Shown: in pieces, positions 8,932 through 17,155 of the stretch
How the letters are laid out: each line of letters begins with the position of its first letter
Numbering within the stretch: position 1 is the stretch's first letter
From: JAIBCC01 sp963763855
Lineage (GTDB): Bacteria; Acidobacteriota; Blastocatellia; Pyrinomonadales; Pyrinomonadaceae
Length of the DNA stretch: 64,000 nt
Assembly (NCBI GenBank): GCA_963763855.1
Contig: CAVXPU010000005.1
Location: forward strand, 1-64,000
Reading direction: 5' to 3'
The notes under the pieces: model-generated
The model's database searches: none
Seen by the model: only the letters and a program-made list of their open reading frames with translations
Told to the model about the DNA's origin: nothing
Translations under genes and position numbers: made by a program

Positions 8932-10002
8932 ATGACAAAGATTATTTCTGTTGTATTGACGGCGGTTTTGTGTGCAATATCGGTTACAAACATTTTCGCT
9001 GATCAAATTATCTTAAAAAATGGCGACCGGCTTTCCGGTAAAATTATCAAACAAGATGATGAAAAAATTATTCTGCAAACCGATTTTGCAGGGATTATCA
9101 CAATTTCTAAAACAAACGTAACAAAAATTTTGGCTGAAGAAGTCGTTGCTAAAGAAGCGATCGTTAGTGAAGTTGCAAAAGACGAAACCGCGGAAGTAAA
9201 AACCGAAAAATACATCAAACTTTCGTACCAAAAAGAAGGTTTGAAGGAAGATGAACCGATTGCGGACACAACTGTCGAAAATAAGGATAAAGAGGCTGCC
9301 GAGCCTGCTTCAAAATCTGCATTGGGTGTTACTGAAGGCTGGGATGGTGCTGGAAACATTGGCTTTAGCTTCACCAGCGGAAATACCCGAACGAGTACTT
9401 TCGCAGCTGGAGTTCGTGCTGAAAAGTCAGGCGAAAATAGTAAATGGACAACCTATGGAAATACTCTCTGGAGTCGCAACAAAGTTGGTTTGGTAAATGT
9501 AACAACCTCAAATGCGATTTGGGGCGGACTTCGTTACGATCGCAATATTACGAAAAAGCTTTTCGCATTTGGATCTTATGATTTCGAACGCGATAAGCCG
9601 CAATTGCTCAATTTCCGATCGGTTTTAGGAGCAGGACTTGGCTATCACGCAATCAAAAATGATCAAACGGAACTCGACGTTTTTGGCGGTGCGGCTTGGA
9701 ATAAAACTTGGTATGTAGGACCAAACACGAGTTCGGCTGAACTTTTGGTTGGAAATACGCTCAAACATAAATTAAACGACCGCGTTAAGATCCAACAAGG
9801 TTTTACTTTTTATCCAAATTTAACGAATACAGGCGAATATCGTTTTATCTTTGATTCAACTCTTTCGGCTGACGTAACGAGCAGGATCGGCTGGTTTGTA
9901 TCAGCTGCAGATCGCTACAACAGCTTGCCGATTTTCGGCGTACAGAAAAACGATTTTCTCTTTACAACCGGCTTAAAATTTGGCTTCGGTAAGAAGAAAT
10001 AA
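8932..10002 (+). CDS. DUF481-family outer-membrane barrel protein
   Basis: 356 residues from ATG 8932, which has a GGAG ribosome site; the longer in-frame reading from 8821 starts before it without support. A signal peptide (cleavage near 'NIFAD') is followed by a small Sm-like strand module 'LKNGDRLSGKIIKQDDEKII' and a linker rich in Lys/Glu. The C-terminal two thirds is a DUF481 (YdiY-like) barrel with alternating strands and the phrase 'GNIGFSFTSGNTRT'. It ends in 'LKFGFGKKK', typical of an outer-membrane strand. Probably an outer-membrane protein; function of the family is not established. Confidence 0.8.
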   Translation: MTKIISVVLTAVLCAISVTNIFADQIILKNGDRLSGKIIKQDDEKIILQTDFAGIITISKTNVTKILAEEVVAKEAIVSEVAKDETAEVKTEKYIKLSYQKEGLKEDEPIADTTVENKDKEAAEPASKSALGVTEGWDGAGNIGFSFTSGNTRTSTFAAGVRAEKSGENSKWTTYGNTLWSRNKVGLVNVTTSNAIWGGLRYDRNITKKLFAFGSYDFERDKPQLLNFRSVLGAGLGYHAIKNDQTELDVFGGAAWNKTWYVGPNTSSAELLVGNTLKHKLNDRVKIQQGFTFYPNLTNTGEYRFIFDSTLSADVTSRIGWFVSAADRYNSLPIFGVQKNDFLFTTGLKFGFGKKK

Positions 10003-10075
10003 GCGTTTCAATTGTGAATGGCTAATCGGAAGTGGTAAATTTGATTTACTATTTGCGGTTAGTCATTTTCAATTT

Positions 10076-11218
10076 ATGAACATTGGAATCACGGTTTACC
10101 CAACCTACGGCGGAAGCGGAATCGTTGGTGCGGAACTCGGTAAAGAGCTTTCGGAACGCGGGCATAATATTCATTTTATTTCATCCAGCTTGCCAACTCG
10201 ATTGACGGAACTTAATGATCGTGTCCATTTTCACGAAGTTGAAATGATGTCGTATCCGCTTTTCGAGCATCAGCCTTACTCACTCGCTCTGGCGACCAAG
10301 ATGGCGACCGTCGCACGTGCTGAAAAGCTTGATCTGCTTCACGTCCACTACGCAATCCCGCATTCAATCAGTGCGATTCTAGCCCGCGAATCCATCAAAG
10401 ATCGCTTTTACCTGCCTGTAATTACTACACTTCACGGAACTGACATAACTTTAGTTGGGGCAGACAGAAGCTATCTGCCGATCACGCGATATGGTCTGCA
10501 GCAATCAGACGGAGTGACGGCTGTTTCGCATTTTCTCAAAAAAGCGACCATTGAAACGTTTGATTTTGACGAAGTTGAGGTGATTCCAAATTTCATTTGC
10601 GGAGATGATTACAAACGCCAGGAGGATTCAGAATTACGACACCAACTCACTCCAAACGGTGAATTCCTGCTCGTTCATGTTTCAAATTTTCGAGCGGTAA
10701 AACGTCCGGTTGATTGCGTTGAAATTCTTGCAAAAGTGCGTGAAAAAGGACTGAATGCGAAACTTGTATTGGTTGGCGACGGTCCGGAAAGTTCGGCAGT
10801 AAGGCATCGTGCGAAGCAGTTGGAATTGTTGGATTACTGCGAATTTGTAGGCAAACAACCAAAGATCGTTGACTATGTTTCGATTGCGGATATTTTGCTT
10901 TTGCCTTCTGAACAAGAATCTTTCGGGCTGTCGGCTCTGGAAGCTCAAGCTTGCGAAGTTCCCGTTATTGCTACTCGCATCGGAGGAATTCCTGAAGTTG
11001 TTACAGACGGCGAAACAGGATTTTTGAGCGAGATCGGTAATATCGAGAAAATGAGCGAAGACGCCGCGAAATTATTGAGCGATGCAAACCTTCGTCGAAA
11101 ATTTGGGATACGCGGACGGGAATTGGCAATTTCTCGTTATAGCACCGAATTTATCATTCCGCAATATATAGATTTTTACGAAAAGGTTTTGCAAAAAACT
11201 AAAGGCAAAAGCGGTTAG
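10076..11218 (+). CDS. bshA: N-acetyl-alpha-D-glucosaminyl L-malate synthase BshA
   Basis: 380 residues of a GT4 retaining glycosyltransferase. BshA-specific features are the opening 'GITVYPTYGGSGIVGAELGK', 'LLHVHYAIPHSISAI', 'TTLHGTDITLVGADRSYLPI' and 'SDGVTAVSHFLK'. The nucleotide-sugar region 'LLLPSEQESFGLSALEA' has the GT4 E-x7-E motif. BshA joins UDP-GlcNAc and L-malate in the first step of bacillithiol synthesis. bshB and bshC are not in this window, so the pathway is inferred from this gene alone. ATG 10076 is used; the upstream in-frame extension to 9980 overlaps the DUF481 gene and is not conserved. Confidence 0.92.
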   Translation: MNIGITVYPTYGGSGIVGAELGKELSERGHNIHFISSSLPTRLTELNDRVHFHEVEMMSYPLFEHQPYSLALATKMATVARAEKLDLLHVHYAIPHSISAILARESIKDRFYLPVITTLHGTDITLVGADRSYLPITRYGLQQSDGVTAVSHFLKKATIETFDFDEVEVIPNFICGDDYKRQEDSELRHQLTPNGEFLLVHVSNFRAVKRPVDCVEILAKVREKGLNAKLVLVGDGPESSAVRHRAKQLELLDYCEFVGKQPKIVDYVSIADILLLPSEQESFGLSALEAQACEVPVIATRIGGIPEVVTDGETGFLSEIGNIEKMSEDAAKLLSDANLRRKFGIRGRELAISRYSTEFIIPQYIDFYEKVLQKTKGKSG

Positions 11219-11262
11219 AATAATTTCTCTCCACTTCTGCCTTTCAAATTTTTGATGTAGCT

Positions 11263-11883
11263 TTAAATCGTTGCCGCGTCTGCCGATTCATCGTCGTCTT
11301 CATTAACGACTGTATTTTCCAAAGGCAACAAATCGTTGGTTTCAAGCTGCGATCTCGCCTCAGTAATCCGTTTCTCAAAAGCTTCTTTCGACTTAATCAT
11401 ATTGCAACTGCCTTCAAACATCGCTCCATCTTCGATCACCAGACGTGGGGCTTGAATATTCCCAACAACTCTTGCAGTTCGCCCAAGTTCAACCTTTTCT
11501 GATGCCGTAATATCACCATTAACTGTTCCGTTGATCATCGCCGCAGCCACCAGAATATTTGCATCAACCCTTCCCGTCGAACCAACAATCAGAGTTCCCG
11601 ATTCTGAAGCCACTCGACCGGTTAAATGCCCGTCAACCCGCAGCATTGATTGGAAATTCGTCTCTCCCGTCAATACCGTGCCATTCCCGACAAACCCGCT
11701 CAAACGCCCTTCTTTAATGTCGCGAGCCATAGATTCGCTCTCAGACATCGCCCGATTACCCATCGGCACACTCTCTTGTCTTAAACCATACATATTCCCT
11801 TGATTACTCGGGAAATTTTCCTGCATCAGCGGTGCCGCATCAGAAATCGGCTCTGTTTTATTGCTCCTGCCCATTCTAATCAT
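11263..11883 (-). CDS. Bactofilin-type polymer-forming protein
   Basis: 206 residues with a central DUF583 domain of short beta-helix rungs: 'GTVLTGETNFQSMLRVDGHLTG', 'GTLIVGSTGRVDANILVAA', 'GTVNGDITASEKVELG', 'ARVVGNIQAPRLVIEDGAMFEG'. Disordered, charged tails flank both sides, as usual. Bactofilins polymerise without nucleotide and act in cell shape or polarity at the inner membrane. It converges on bshA with a 44-bp gap. Either ATG at 11883 or 11874 could start it. Confidence 0.9.
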   Translation of the reverse strand: MIRMGRSNKTEPISDAAPLMQENFPSNQGNMYGLRQESVPMGNRAMSESESMARDIKEGRLSGFVGNGTVLTGETNFQSMLRVDGHLTGRVASESGTLIVGSTGRVDANILVAAAMINGTVNGDITASEKVELGRTARVVGNIQAPRLVIEDGAMFEGSCNMIKSKEAFEKRITEARSQLETNDLLPLENTVVNEDDDESADAATI

Positions 11884-12126
11884 AAATTTATTAACCTCTT
11901 TTCGGATTTTCTCGACTCGTATATTTCAGATAAACTTTTATGGAGTTTAAGAACAAATCTTCGATGATGATTTTTTATTGCAGTTTATTACTGAAATGAA
12001 TTTCTAATGAATTTTCCACTAGGTAAATTAAATAATAAATTTTTTGTGGGATTGTGTCTAGGGTTTTGTTTGAGAAATTGCTTTTTACAAACAAACACAT
12101 TTCGAAACAGTTCAATAAGAGCCGTT

Positions 12127-12420
12127 TCAATTTCTCATTTTAGCAAACCACCAACGCAAACCCACCAACAAAAATCGCCAGTCTTTCATGAATTCGGGTG
12201 GTTTTCCTTCAAAGTAATGTCCAACAAATTGCAGAATCCAGCCGAGAATGAATAAACTGAGAGCGATTTTCCAAAGTCCGCCAACAAAAATGCTCGGCAG
12301 AATCAATAGAATTGAAATCGCAATCATCGGAATTCCGATTTTGTGTGTGATTTGGTTTATTTTGTTTTGATGGCTTTGCGAATATTCGTCGATCCATTCG
12401 TCCCATGTTTTTCCGCCCAT
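12127..12420 (-). CDS. DUF962 / Mpo1-like membrane protein
   Basis: 97 residues with two to three transmembrane helices. The Mpo1/DUF962 pattern is visible: an N-terminal 'YSQSHQNKINQITHKIGIP' with spaced histidines, and 'LQFVGHYFEGKPPEFMKDW' after the membrane hairpin. The yeast relative Mpo1 is an Fe-dependent alpha-dioxygenase acting on 2-hydroxy fatty acids; for the bacterial protein this is only a hypothesis. It begins 4 bp after the galU stop, so the two are probably co-transcribed. Confidence 0.8.
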   Translation of the reverse strand: MGGKTWDEWIDEYSQSHQNKINQITHKIGIPMIAISILLILPSIFVGGLWKIALSLFILGWILQFVGHYFEGKPPEFMKDWRFLLVGLRWWFAKMRN

Positions 12421-12424
12421 TCTT

Positions 12425-13301
12425 TTACTCCAAGTGTAATGATTTCAAATACTTAATAAATTCCGGTGCAAGGTCGGGTCGCTTCAATGCGAATTCAACG
12501 GTTGCAATTAAAAATCCGAGTTTATCGCCCGCATCATGGCGTTTTCCTTGTAATCTTACTGCGTAAAAAGGTTTGCCTTCTTTAATCATCAAACGCATTG
12601 CATCTGTGATTTGAATTTCTCCGCCAGCCCCTTTGGGCGTTCGTTCGATTGCGTCAAAAACGTCGGGCGTTAGGATGTAGCGACCGATAATCGCCAAATC
12701 ACTAGGGGCATCGGCAAAACTTGGTTTCTCAACCATGTCGTTAATTTTGAACACATTGGGTTCAACTTCAACAGCATCGATCACTCCAAAACGCGAAATT
12801 GCTTCGCCTTCAACCTGCATAGTCGCAATTACCGGTGCCTGATATTTTTCGAAAACTTCGATCATTTGAAGCAAAGCAGGTTTCTCCGCATCGACAACAT
12901 CATCCGCCAACAAAACAGCAAACGCTTCATTCTCAGCAAAATCCTTTGCCTGATAAATTGCGTGTCCCAAACCCAATGCCTGCTGCTGGCGTGTGTAATA
13001 AATTTTAGTGATTTCGGAAATTCCGCGAGCGAGGTCAAACATTTCGTGCTTACCTTTTTCTTTAAGCAAATGTTCGAGTTCGAACGAAATATCGAAATGA
13101 TCTTCGATTGAAGTTTTATCGCGTCCCGTAACGATCAAAACCGATTCAATTCCGCTCGCAACTGCTTCTTCGACGGAATATTGAATCAAAGGTTTATCTA
13201 CCAAAGGCAGCATTTCTTTGGGCGATGCTTTGGTTGCGGGTAAAAAACGAGTTCCCTAATCCGGCTGCGGGAAAAACTGCTTTGCGAATTTTTTGTGTCA
13301 T
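12425..13301 (-). CDS. galU: UTP-glucose-1-phosphate uridylyltransferase (frameshifted)
   Basis: The main open frame (12425-13213) encodes 262 residues from 'MLPLVDKPLIQYSVEEAV', including 'LADDVVD' and 'RYILTPDVFDAIE'. The true N-terminus is in another frame: ATG at 13301 gives 'MTQKIRKAVFPAAGLG', the conserved nucleotide-binding opening of GalU. After it one extra base around 13252-13256 shifts the frame; removing it gives 'GLGTRFLPATKASPKEMLPLVD', exactly the family sequence. GalU makes UDP-glucose for envelope polysaccharides. Because it is a core gene with a single indel, sequencing error is the simplest reading. Confidence 0.9.
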
Positions 13302-13574
13302 AGCTAAAAATAAAAAGTCTGTATGAAAAGCATTTTACAAATGATTTAAGCACATCACAACCATACAATATCTTTTGAAACTATTTGATTTCTAGAAAAT
13401 GTCCTGGCAACAAAGCCCGTTTTTGCTTTTGAGAGCCATCGCTTCGCCATTCCATATGGCTTCATGAAACTTTCAAACGATCTACTATTAATGTTCAATT
13501 TGCAAGCAATCGGCTTTTCTTAAAAAGAAACAAATATCTCGACATCGACTCCCGCAAAATGCGAAAATGCACGA

Positions 13575-14195
13575 ATGAATTATCTCGCACATTTTTATTT
13601 ATCGGATCAAACTCCGCAAGGTTTTGTCGGCAGCATTTTGGGCGATTTTGTGCGTGGAAATTCGTATAAATATTTTCCGGAAACGATTGCTTTTGAGATT
13701 GAAATGCATCGAAAAATTGATGGTTTTACCGATTTGCATTCGGTCGTAAGACAAAGTAAAAAAAGAGTTTCGGCGAATCGAGGCAAGTTTGCAGGCGTTT
13801 TAGTTGATATGTTTTACGATCATTTTTTTGCGGTTAATTTTGAGAACTATTCGCAGATTTCATTGAAAGATTTTTCAGCGGAGGTCTATAACGCGTTGGA
13901 TTCGCACCAAAATTTTTTGCCTGAAGATTTTCGTCGAAAAATTACCGCGATTGCCGAATTTGATTTGCTCGGTTCCTATCAAACTATTGAAGGAATCGGT
14001 TTGGCTCTATATAGGATTTCAAAGCGTTTGAAACGCGAAAATAATCTGTCGGAAGGCATTTTTGACCTCAAAAACAATTATCCACAAATTCAAGAAGACT
14101 TTGAAATATTTTTTCCGCAGCTCATTGAATTCGTTGAAAATGAAAGGAAAAAAGACAATTTATTTGATGATTCGATAATAAACGGCGATAATTGA
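13575..14195 (+). CDS. acpH: Acyl carrier protein phosphodiesterase
   Basis: 206 residues matching AcpH: 'MNYLAHFYLSDQTPQGFVGSILGDFVRG' at the N-terminus, 'HRKIDGFTDLHSVV' with the His/Asp metal-site residues of this HD-like family, and 'VDMFYDHFFAVNF'. The enzyme removes the 4'-phosphopantetheine group from holo-ACP. The 273 bases upstream (13302-13574) contain no open frame or repeat that I can support. The ECF sigma gene follows 20 bp downstream, so they may share a transcript. Confidence 0.85.
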   Translation: MNYLAHFYLSDQTPQGFVGSILGDFVRGNSYKYFPETIAFEIEMHRKIDGFTDLHSVVRQSKKRVSANRGKFAGVLVDMFYDHFFAVNFENYSQISLKDFSAEVYNALDSHQNFLPEDFRRKITAIAEFDLLGSYQTIEGIGLALYRISKRLKRENNLSEGIFDLKNNYPQIQEDFEIFFPQLIEFVENERKKDNLFDDSIINGDN

Positions 14196-14215
14196 TTTTC
14201 AGAATTGTTCAAACT

Positions 14216-14776
14216 ATGGCAACTCAAAACACAACCGATTTGCTGCGAAAATTCAACGGAAAAGACGAAGTCGTTGCGAATGAACTTTTGCCTTTAATTT
14301 ACAATGAATTAAAGCGAATTGCCTCAAATTATCTACGCCGCGAGCGATCTGACCACACTTTGCAACCAACTGCTTTAGTCCACGAAGCGTATCTGAAAAT
14401 GGTTGATATCACGCAAATTAGCTGGCAAAACAAGGCTCATTTTCTTGGCGTAGCGGCGAATCAGATGCGGCGGATTTTGGTAGATTATGCCCGCCAGCAT
14501 AATGCCGAAAAACGCGGCGGAGAATTTCACATTCTCACACTCAACGAAGAAATTGATAAAGCCATCGAACAATCTACCGAACTGATTGCCCTTGACGACG
14601 CTCTTAACGAACTCGCCAAAATGGATCCGGTAAAAGCAAAAATGGTCGAATTACGGTATTTCGGTGGTTTGACTGTCGAAGAAACAGCAGAAGTGCTTGG
14701 CGTTTCGGCAATTACCATCAAACGTCATTGGCGAATGACAAAGGCTTGGCTTTACGGACAACTTTCAAACAAATAA
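14216..14776 (+). CDS. ECF sigma factor, TIGR02999 (Sig-70_X6) type
   Basis: 186 residues with sigma regions 2 and 4 only. Region 2 includes 'ELKRIASNYLRRERSDHTLQPTALVHEAYLKMV' and 'QMRRILVDYARQHNAEKRGG'. Region 4 is 'KMVELRYFGGLTVEETAEVLGVSAITIKRHWRMTKAWL', a helix-turn-helix for -35 recognition. This ECF group is typical of Acidobacteriota and Planctomycetes and is often linked to Ser/Thr kinases rather than anti-sigma factors; none is adjacent here. The first TGATACC/CGCCTTA promoter of the window lies 67 bp after its stop, which suggests that this sigma factor reads that class. ATG 14216 is preferred over the alternative start at 14192, which overlaps acpH. Confidence 0.9.
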   Translation: MATQNTTDLLRKFNGKDEVVANELLPLIYNELKRIASNYLRRERSDHTLQPTALVHEAYLKMVDITQISWQNKAHFLGVAANQMRRILVDYARQHNAEKRGGEFHILTLNEEIDKAIEQSTELIALDDALNELAKMDPVKAKMVELRYFGGLTVEETAEVLGVSAITIKRHWRMTKAWLYGQLSNK

Positions 14777-14842
14777 ATGGTTAATTGTTAATCATCGAAT
14801 CTAAAGAAATCCAAAATCCGAAATCCGAAATCTAAAATCGAG

Positions 14843-14872
14843 TGATACCTTTTTCAAAACGAATACGCCTTA
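14843..14872 (+). promoter_or_regulatory. ECF-type promoter, class 1 (site A)
   Basis: TGATACC and CGCCTTA start 23 nt apart, 54 bp before the ATG of the VOC gene. The presumed leader that follows can form the hairpin CGAAC-loop-GTTCG. A tract of near-repeats of AAATCC(A/G)AAATC precedes it at about 14810-14838. Confidence 0.75.
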
Positions 14873-14925
14873 ACAATTGACGAACAATTTAGTTCGAAAA
14901 TTTATGCATTAAGGAGTTATTCATC

Positions 14926-15480
14926 ATGATCAATCATATTTCTATCGGAGTTCATAATCCCGAAAAAGTCGCTAATGTTTTAGCCGAATTATGGAACGGT
15001 TACGCTTTTCCATTTCCGCCGAGTCCGGGTTCTTTCATCGTTTTCGAAGATGATAATCGCGGAACTTTGCTGGAAGTTACGCCAATCAACACCGTTTTAG
15101 TTCCCGGCGAAGGTTTGCCGAGCGAAGAAAATTTCAGCCGCAATACGCCAACCGGCGACCACGAAGCCAAGTTTGTTTCGAGCGATTTTTCGCCGAAATT
15201 TGTGGCAACACATTTGAATATCAACACCAATTTGACCGAAGCCGAAATCAAGGCGATTGCCAAACGCGAAGGCTGGCGATGTTTTACCGCAAATCGCGAA
15301 AATGGTTTGTTTCAATTGGTCGAATTTTGGATTGAAGACCGCTTTTTGCTTGAGGTAAATACCCCGGAAATGACGGCAATGTATGTCGAAATTGCACAAC
15401 CGCAAGGCTGGGCAAATATGCTGCAAATGCCTTTTCAGCCGAAGGTTCAAAACCCGAATAATTTGAATTTGATCGGGTAA
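14926..15480 (+). CDS. VOC / glyoxalase-fold protein
   Basis: 184 residues. The opening 'MINHISIGVHNPEKVANVLAELW' and the later 'HLNINTNLTEAEIKAIAKREGW' fit two beta-alpha-beta-beta-beta units of the vicinal oxygen chelate fold, with the first His near residue 4 and a Glu-bearing strand 'DRFLLEVNTPE'. VOC proteins are metal-dependent lyases, isomerases, dioxygenases or resistance proteins; the substrate is unknown. AAGGAG ribosome site. First gene under a class 1 ECF-type promoter, directly after the sigma gene. Confidence 0.7.
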   Translation: MINHISIGVHNPEKVANVLAELWNGYAFPFPPSPGSFIVFEDDNRGTLLEVTPINTVLVPGEGLPSEENFSRNTPTGDHEAKFVSSDFSPKFVATHLNINTNLTEAEIKAIAKREGWRCFTANRENGLFQLVEFWIEDRFLLEVNTPEMTAMYVEIAQPQGWANMLQMPFQPKVQNPNNLNLIG

Positions 15481-15491
15481 AAACGATTAGA

Positions 15492-15571
15492 TTAGCCACG
15501 AACAAACACAAACAGACACGAAATTTTCATTGATGATTATTTCGTGTTTTTTCGTGTTTGTTCGTGGCTAA
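15492..15571. repeat. REP-like inverted repeat
   Basis: TTAGCCACGAACAAACAC on the left pairs with GTGTTTGTTCGTGGCTAA on the right, with inner CACGAAAT/ATTTCGTG pairing. This makes a long hairpin between the VOC gene stop and promoter B. Similar 'CACGAA' hairpins are common extragenic elements in environmental bacteria (general knowledge, not searched). Confidence 0.8.
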
Positions 15572-15592
15572 ATCTCTTTTCCTAAAATCGAA

Positions 15593-15622
15593 TGATACCT
15601 TTTCAAATTCCTTTACGCCTTA
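15593..15622 (+). promoter_or_regulatory. ECF-type promoter, class 1 (site B)
   Basis: TGATACC and CGCCTTA start 23 nt apart, 60 bp before the start of the secreted protein at 15682. AATTGAAGGCAATT follows the -10 box and can fold weakly. Confidence 0.75.
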
Positions 15623-15681
15623 TCAATTGAAGGCAATTTACAACGCCGATTTTATCCAAGTTTAAGGAGTTTATAAAAATT

Positions 15682-17103
15682 ATGAAACGAGCAATTTTAT
15701 TCAGTTTATTAGCAATTTTAACAGTTTCGACCACAGTTTTTGCCGATGTAAAAATCAAAATCCGGCAAACAATGAGCGGTCAAAATTTTGAAAACATGAC
15801 CTACATTAAAGGCAAACGTCAACGCTCCGAATTGATGAACGGACAAATGATTACGGTCACGCAGTGCGATCTGCGACGAGATGTGCAATTGAATCCAACC
15901 GCGAAAACTTACTTGGTTTCGCCATATGATGATGCAGCAAATGCCGCAACTTCCGATAAATCCAAAATCCAAAATCCCCAATCCAAAATCGAAAAGGGCG
16001 GCACGATGTATATCACCACTACCAACAAAGACACAGGCGAACGCAAGCAAATGTTTGGCTACACGGCTCGGCATATTATTCGCACAGTTGAAATGGAATC
16101 TTCGCCTGATTCGTGCAATCCGATGAAGTCAAAAATGCAATTTGACGAATGGGTAATTGACGAAACTTTCGGTTTTGATTGTGAGCGAACGCAAAATTAT
16201 CAATCGTATAATCCACAAAAATTTTCGGGGGGTTGCCGAGATAAAATGGTATCAAAAACGATTGGAACTGCAAAAAGCGGTTATCCTTTGTATCAAAAAA
16301 TGACGATGTTTGACGATAACGGCAAAGAATCTTATTCGATGATTTCCGAAGTTGTTGAACTGTCAAAAGCAACATTAGATTCGGCACTTTTTGATGTTCC
16401 TAACAATTTCCGAGAGGTCAAAGATTCGTCAGAAATGTATGCGGCGACGAGTTGGATGAATGATTCAAACTCAACAAATACAGGCAATTATAGTTCGAAC
16501 AATCAATCCGTCAATCTGCCGAAATCTAATCAAAATGTTTCGACCGAAGTTGGGGCGAAAAAAGAAGGCATTGTCAGAATCGGTATGGCGAATGTAAAAA
16601 TTGGGGCAGTTGGCGAAGGGATGAATGCCAATGATTTATCGGCGGCGGTGCAAAATACGTTGGCAGATTATTTGAAAGGAACGAAAGTTGAATTAGTCCA
16701 ACTAGAAGCAAAATTGCTGTCCGCAATCGCTGAAGAAGCCAAATCGAAAGAATGCGATTTCGTCATCTACGCCAATGTTTCTCACAAAAAAGGCGGCGGC
16801 GGATTTGGCGGATTCGGTAAAGTTTTGGGTAATGTCGTAGCTCAAACGGGCGGCGGAAACTGGGGAAATACAACCGCAAACGTCGCCGGAGCGGTAATTT
16901 CACGCACAATCGTTGGTGCAACTCTTTCGCAAAATATTAAAGCAAAAGAAGAAATTACGCTCGATATTAAACTGCAGAAAGGCGATTCCAACGCTTTCAG
17001 CAAACAATATAAAGGCAAAGCAAAATCCGACGGCGAAGATGTTTTATCGCCAATGATCGAACAGGTCGCCCAAGCGATTTTAGACGCTGCGGCTAAGCAA
17101 TAG
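15682..17103 (+). CDS. Secreted two-domain protein of unknown function
   Basis: 473 residues. A signal peptide (cleavage near 'TVFAD') leads into a domain of about 230 residues resembling DUF4412/lipoprotein-sorting-like beta sheets ('VKIKIRQTMSGQNFENMTYIKG'). A low-complexity Asn/Ser linker (about 255-285) follows. The C-terminal domain (about 290-473) has 'VRIGMANVKIGAVGEGMN', 'CDFVIYANVSHKKGGGGFGGFG' and 'ISRTIVGATLSQNIKAKEEITLDIKL', an alpha/beta domain reminiscent of periplasmic CsgG- or TolB-N-like folds. Codons about 93-105 are made of a genome-repeat sequence (see findings). Promoter B precedes it and a hairpin terminator follows. Confidence 0.65.
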   Translation: MKRAILFSLLAILTVSTTVFADVKIKIRQTMSGQNFENMTYIKGKRQRSELMNGQMITVTQCDLRRDVQLNPTAKTYLVSPYDDAANAATSDKSKIQNPQSKIEKGGTMYITTTNKDTGERKQMFGYTARHIIRTVEMESSPDSCNPMKSKMQFDEWVIDETFGFDCERTQNYQSYNPQKFSGGCRDKMVSKTIGTAKSGYPLYQKMTMFDDNGKESYSMISEVVELSKATLDSALFDVPNNFREVKDSSEMYAATSWMNDSNSTNTGNYSSNNQSVNLPKSNQNVSTEVGAKKEGIVRIGMANVKIGAVGEGMNANDLSAAVQNTLADYLKGTKVELVQLEAKLLSAIAEEAKSKECDFVIYANVSHKKGGGGFGGFGKVLGNVVAQTGGGNWGNTTANVAGAVISRTIVGATLSQNIKAKEEITLDIKLQKGDSNAFSKQYKGKAKSDGEDVLSPMIEQVAQAILDAAAKQ

Positions 17104-17125
17104 GCGGACCTCAATTGAGTCACGA

Positions 17126-17155
17126 AAGGCGGTCATTGTGTCGCCTTATTCTTTT
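17126..17155 (+). terminator. Hairpin terminator between convergent units
   Basis: AAGGCG pairs with CGCCTT across a 10-base loop, then TTATTCTTTT. It lies 22 bp after the secreted-protein stop and overlaps the 3' end of the minus-strand propeller frame. Confidence 0.6.

Noticed and set aside
12007..12255. Plus-strand 82-codon open frame beside the DUF962 gene
   Set aside because: It overlaps the DUF962 coding sequence on the other strand, has atypical composition and no recognisable domain.
16245..16260. GGTATCA inside the 15682 gene as a minus-strand class 1 site
   Set aside because: It lies within coding sequence with no matching second box at the correct distance.
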